A stretch of 16,943 nt of DNA from the NCBI GenBank assembly GCA_020024855.1, contig JAHHTB010000024.1, forward strand, positions 1 to 16,943. Direction: 5' to 3'. This document shows, piece by piece, positions 14,930-16,943 of the stretch (position 1 is the first letter of the stretch; each line of letters starts with the position of its first letter). Position numbers and translations under genes: made by a program. This stretch comes from Fusobacterium sp. (GTDB taxonomy: Bacteria; Fusobacteriota; Fusobacteriia; Fusobacteriales; Fusobacteriaceae). The notes below the pieces were generated by a model. That model did no database searches. It saw only the letters and a program-made list of their open reading frames with translations, and had not been told where the DNA came from.

Positions 14930-16904
14930 AAAACTCATACTTAAATCCTATATAATAATTTCTTTTAGTCCCTTGATAATAAGAGAGCTCCTCTTTTGAT
15001 GTTGAACATTTTGCATAATAATATTCCTTATCAAATAAATTATTTATTCCTGCATATATTGTTATTCCATTTTCTAAAGAATAATTCGCATTTACATTAA
15101 TTTCACTATATCCTCCTTGTTTCCCAAGCTTATTATGATAATCATACATAGCAAAAGAACCACCACGATATAATAATGTTGTATTTATATTAAATTTATC
15201 CATTATTTGATAATTTACTCCTAAACTAGCTATAAAATTTGGAACTCCTGGAACTTTTTTACCATCATATTTCCCTCCATCTATTTCATGATGAACATAA
15301 CTTATACTTTCTTTAAAAGTAAATTTTTTAATATACTGTTCTGAAAAAATTTCTATTCCTGTTCTAATAATAGGATCGTAAAAATTATAATTTCCTGATG
15401 TTTCTCCACTTGATTTTGTCAAATAAAAAATTTCATTTTCAGTTTTACTGTGATAAATTGCTGTTGAGAAATAGATATCATTCAAGTATCCTTTTCCTCC
15501 AAATTCAATTGTATCTGATGTTTGAACATCAAATTTTCCATTAACACTGTTCCAACTTCCTGCTTCATCTGCTGTTGGAGCTCTAAAAGCTCTTGTATAA
15601 GTTAAATATGTTGAAAAATTATTATTTATAAAATATGTCCCTGTTAACTCATAGGCATTTTCTTCAAAAGAATGTTCAAAACTTTTTGTAGGATTGTTTC
15701 TATTCTCTAATTTATAATCAATTTTTTGATATCTTAAACCTTGTGTTAATAAAAATTTATCATAAACTATGTTATTTGTTAAAAATGTCCCGATTGATTC
15801 TCTATTAGTAAAAGTATTTGTAGTAGATGAGCCTGTAGACTTATGACTCTGTGATTGATAGTCAGATTTTCCTTTTGAATAATCCAATCCAACAACTACA
15901 TATGAATCTTCCAAATATTTATATTTTATTTGTGGATTTAAGTAATATGTTTTTGTATCTCTATCTGTACTTGGAACTCTTTTAAATACTCCATTAATTT
16001 TCTTTACCCCTGTTGAAGAGTATGTTCTTTTTTTATAATCTCCATCAAATATAAAATTTAAATCATCATTTATCTTTAAATTATAATTTAAAGATAGTAT
16101 ATCTTGAATCTCTTCAGCTTCTGTTGTAGAATTACTTTTTCTTTTATCTTTTTTATCTACTGCTCCTGAAAATTTTGAATTCTTTTCACCATGTCTATAA
16201 CCTAATAATAATTCACTATCATTTGTTTTATATGATGTTTTTACCCCTACATATTCTAATGCTTTTTCTGAATGATGTTTTTTTCCATCTGTTGTTTTAT
16301 CTAAATATGTAACTTCTGTACCTATATTAGAAGTTAATTTTGAACCAATATTTACATTGTAATTTCTTATATAATTTCCTCTTTCTATCCCTAATTTACC
16401 ATAATATTTTTTATTTTGAGGTGTTTTAGTAATTATATTAATTACTCCTCCTACAGCACCTTCACCATATAAAACATTTCCTCCATTTGGTACAACTTCT
16501 ATTCTCTCTACCGTCTCTATTGGAATTAAAGTAAGATCAAATGCTCCTGTATCAGTAGTACTATTAATAGAACTACCATCTACTAAAACAAGTATATTTT
16601 GACCTGATTTTCCTGGAATCTGTCCTCTTAATATTACTTCATTTGAAAAATCTTGACCACTAGTTCCTGTTATGTAAACTCCTGGAACACTTCTTAATAC
16701 CTCCTCTATCTCTTTTGCACCACTTTTTTCAATGTCCTCTTTTGTAATTACTGTAATATTTTTAGCTGTTTTTAATATATTTGTTCCAAACTTTTCAGTT
16801 GAAATTACTGTTTCAGATAATTTAGAACTTCCTATATCTTCAGCTAATATAACACCTCCATTTAACAATATTAATCCTAATACCATTCCATCTAATTTTC
16901 TCAT
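14928..16904 (-). CDS. TonB-dependent outer-membrane receptor, BtuB-like paralogue
   Basis: This 658-residue receptor resembles the one at 12608-14581 in length and layout, yet is clearly diverged. The signal peptide (1-21) ends at ILA/E; a TonB-box-like SETVIST lies at 30-36; the plug has IEEVLRSVPGVYITG, LVLVDGSSIN and VERIEVVPNGGNVLYGEGA, then GGVINIITK near 152-160; the barrel ends with NLFDKEYYY and terminal KYEF. The ligand may be a corrinoid or a related chelate; location next to the B12 unit suggests this but its own promoter and leader lie beyond the right edge. A strong AAGGAGGAG sits 25 nt before the ATG, too far for usual use, with a 5-bp hairpin between; the nearer AGTGGA is a weaker ribosome site. 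The annotated ATG is supported by the signal peptide that starts there. Confidence 0.85.
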   Translation of the reverse strand: MRKLDGMVLGLILLNGGVILAEDIGSSKLSETVISTEKFGTNILKTAKNITVITKEDIEKSGAKEIEEVLRSVPGVYITGTSGQDFSNEVILRGQIPGKSGQNILVLVDGSSINSTTDTGAFDLTLIPIETVERIEVVPNGGNVLYGEGAVGGVINIITKTPQNKKYYGKLGIERGNYIRNYNVNIGSKLTSNIGTEVTYLDKTTDGKKHHSEKALEYVGVKTSYKTNDSELLLGYRHGEKNSKFSGAVDKKDKRKSNSTTEAEEIQDILSLNYNLKINDDLNFIFDGDYKKRTYSSTGVKKINGVFKRVPSTDRDTKTYYLNPQIKYKYLEDSYVVVGLDYSKGKSDYQSQSHKSTGSSTTNTFTNRESIGTFLTNNIVYDKFLLTQGLRYQKIDYKLENRNNPTKSFEHSFEENAYELTGTYFINNNFSTYLTYTRAFRAPTADEAGSWNSVNGKFDVQTSDTIEFGGKGYLNDIYFSTAIYHSKTENEIFYLTKSSGETSGNYNFYDPIIRTGIEIFSEQYIKKFTFKESISYVHHEIDGGKYDGKKVPGVPNFIASLGVNYQIMDKFNINTTLLYRGGSFAMYDYHNKLGKQGGYSEINVNANYSLENGITIYAGINNLFDKEYYYAKCSTSKEELSYYQGTKRNYYIGFKYEF

Positions 16905-16943
16905 AATTTTTCCACTATTTTACAGTGTTCTCCTCCTTTATAA
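16905..16943 (-). promoter_or_regulatory. Leader with distant ribosome site and small hairpin
   Basis: On the minus strand AAGGAGGAG (16930-16938) is followed by CACTG, a five-base loop and TAGTG (16913-16927), then 8 nt to the ATG at 16904. If the hairpin folds, it would shorten the effective distance between ribosome site and start codon to about 12 nt. The window ends before any promoter or riboswitch for this gene can be seen. Confidence 0.35.

Noticed and set aside
239..14944. Plus-strand open frames of 60-103 codons scattered along the window.
   Set aside because: All but one lie antisense to well-supported genes; the last (14762-14944) crosses the riboswitch and promoter. They are rich in Leu/Tyr/Phe/Ser from AT-rich antisense codons and show no family motif.
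9874..16904. Heme uptake locus (hmu-like) as the main identity.
   Set aside because: Receptor, FecCD importer and CobN-like protein would fit, but the cobalamin riboswitch and CbiZ point to corrinoids. Heme remains possible for the chelatase or the first receptor.

Overview
The window comes from a very AT-rich, Gram-negative (diderm) bacterium. The coding style, two TonB-dependent outer-membrane receptors with C-terminal Phe, and a periplasmic binding protein without a lipobox all fit an anaerobic Fusobacteriota such as Fusobacterium or Cetobacterium. That placement is inferred from composition and gene content; no phylogenetic marker gene is present.

Every supported gene is on the minus strand, so transcription runs from high to low coordinates. 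From right to left: a first TonB-dependent receptor (14928-16904); a promoter, cobalamin riboswitch and intrinsic terminator (14620-14878); a second, BtuB-like receptor (12608-14581); an 11-bp intercistronic hairpin (12568-12596); the ABC importer btuF-btuC-btuD (9874-12535); cbiZ, adenosylcobinamide amidohydrolase (8782-9861); a CobN-type class I chelatase large subunit (5046-8777); a radical SAM/SPASM protein (4034-5056); a ChlI/BchI-type AAA+ ATPase (3016-4041); a ChlD/BchD-type AAA+/VWA protein (1121-3007); and a xylose-isomerase-like TIM-barrel protein (156-1103). From btuF to the last gene the cistrons overlap or lie 4 to 17 nt apart, so they look like one transcription unit controlled by the riboswitch. 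At the left edge, bases 1-82 repeat the promoter and the 5' part of the riboswitch almost exactly, so a second B12-controlled unit starts there and continues beyond position 1.

In the simplest reading, corrinoids cross the outer membrane through the BtuB-like receptor, are passed by BtuF to BtuCD, and are cut by CbiZ to adenosylcobyric acid for rebuilding with a preferred lower ligand. The unusual part follows: a complete ATP-dependent tetrapyrrole chelatase (CobN + I + D), a SPASM radical SAM enzyme and a metal-site TIM barrel, all apparently co-transcribed with B12 salvage, with no corrin-ring biosynthesis gene in view. They may insert cobalt into, remove it from, or chemically rework scavenged corrinoids or other tetrapyrroles. 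This is the candidate undescribed system in the window.
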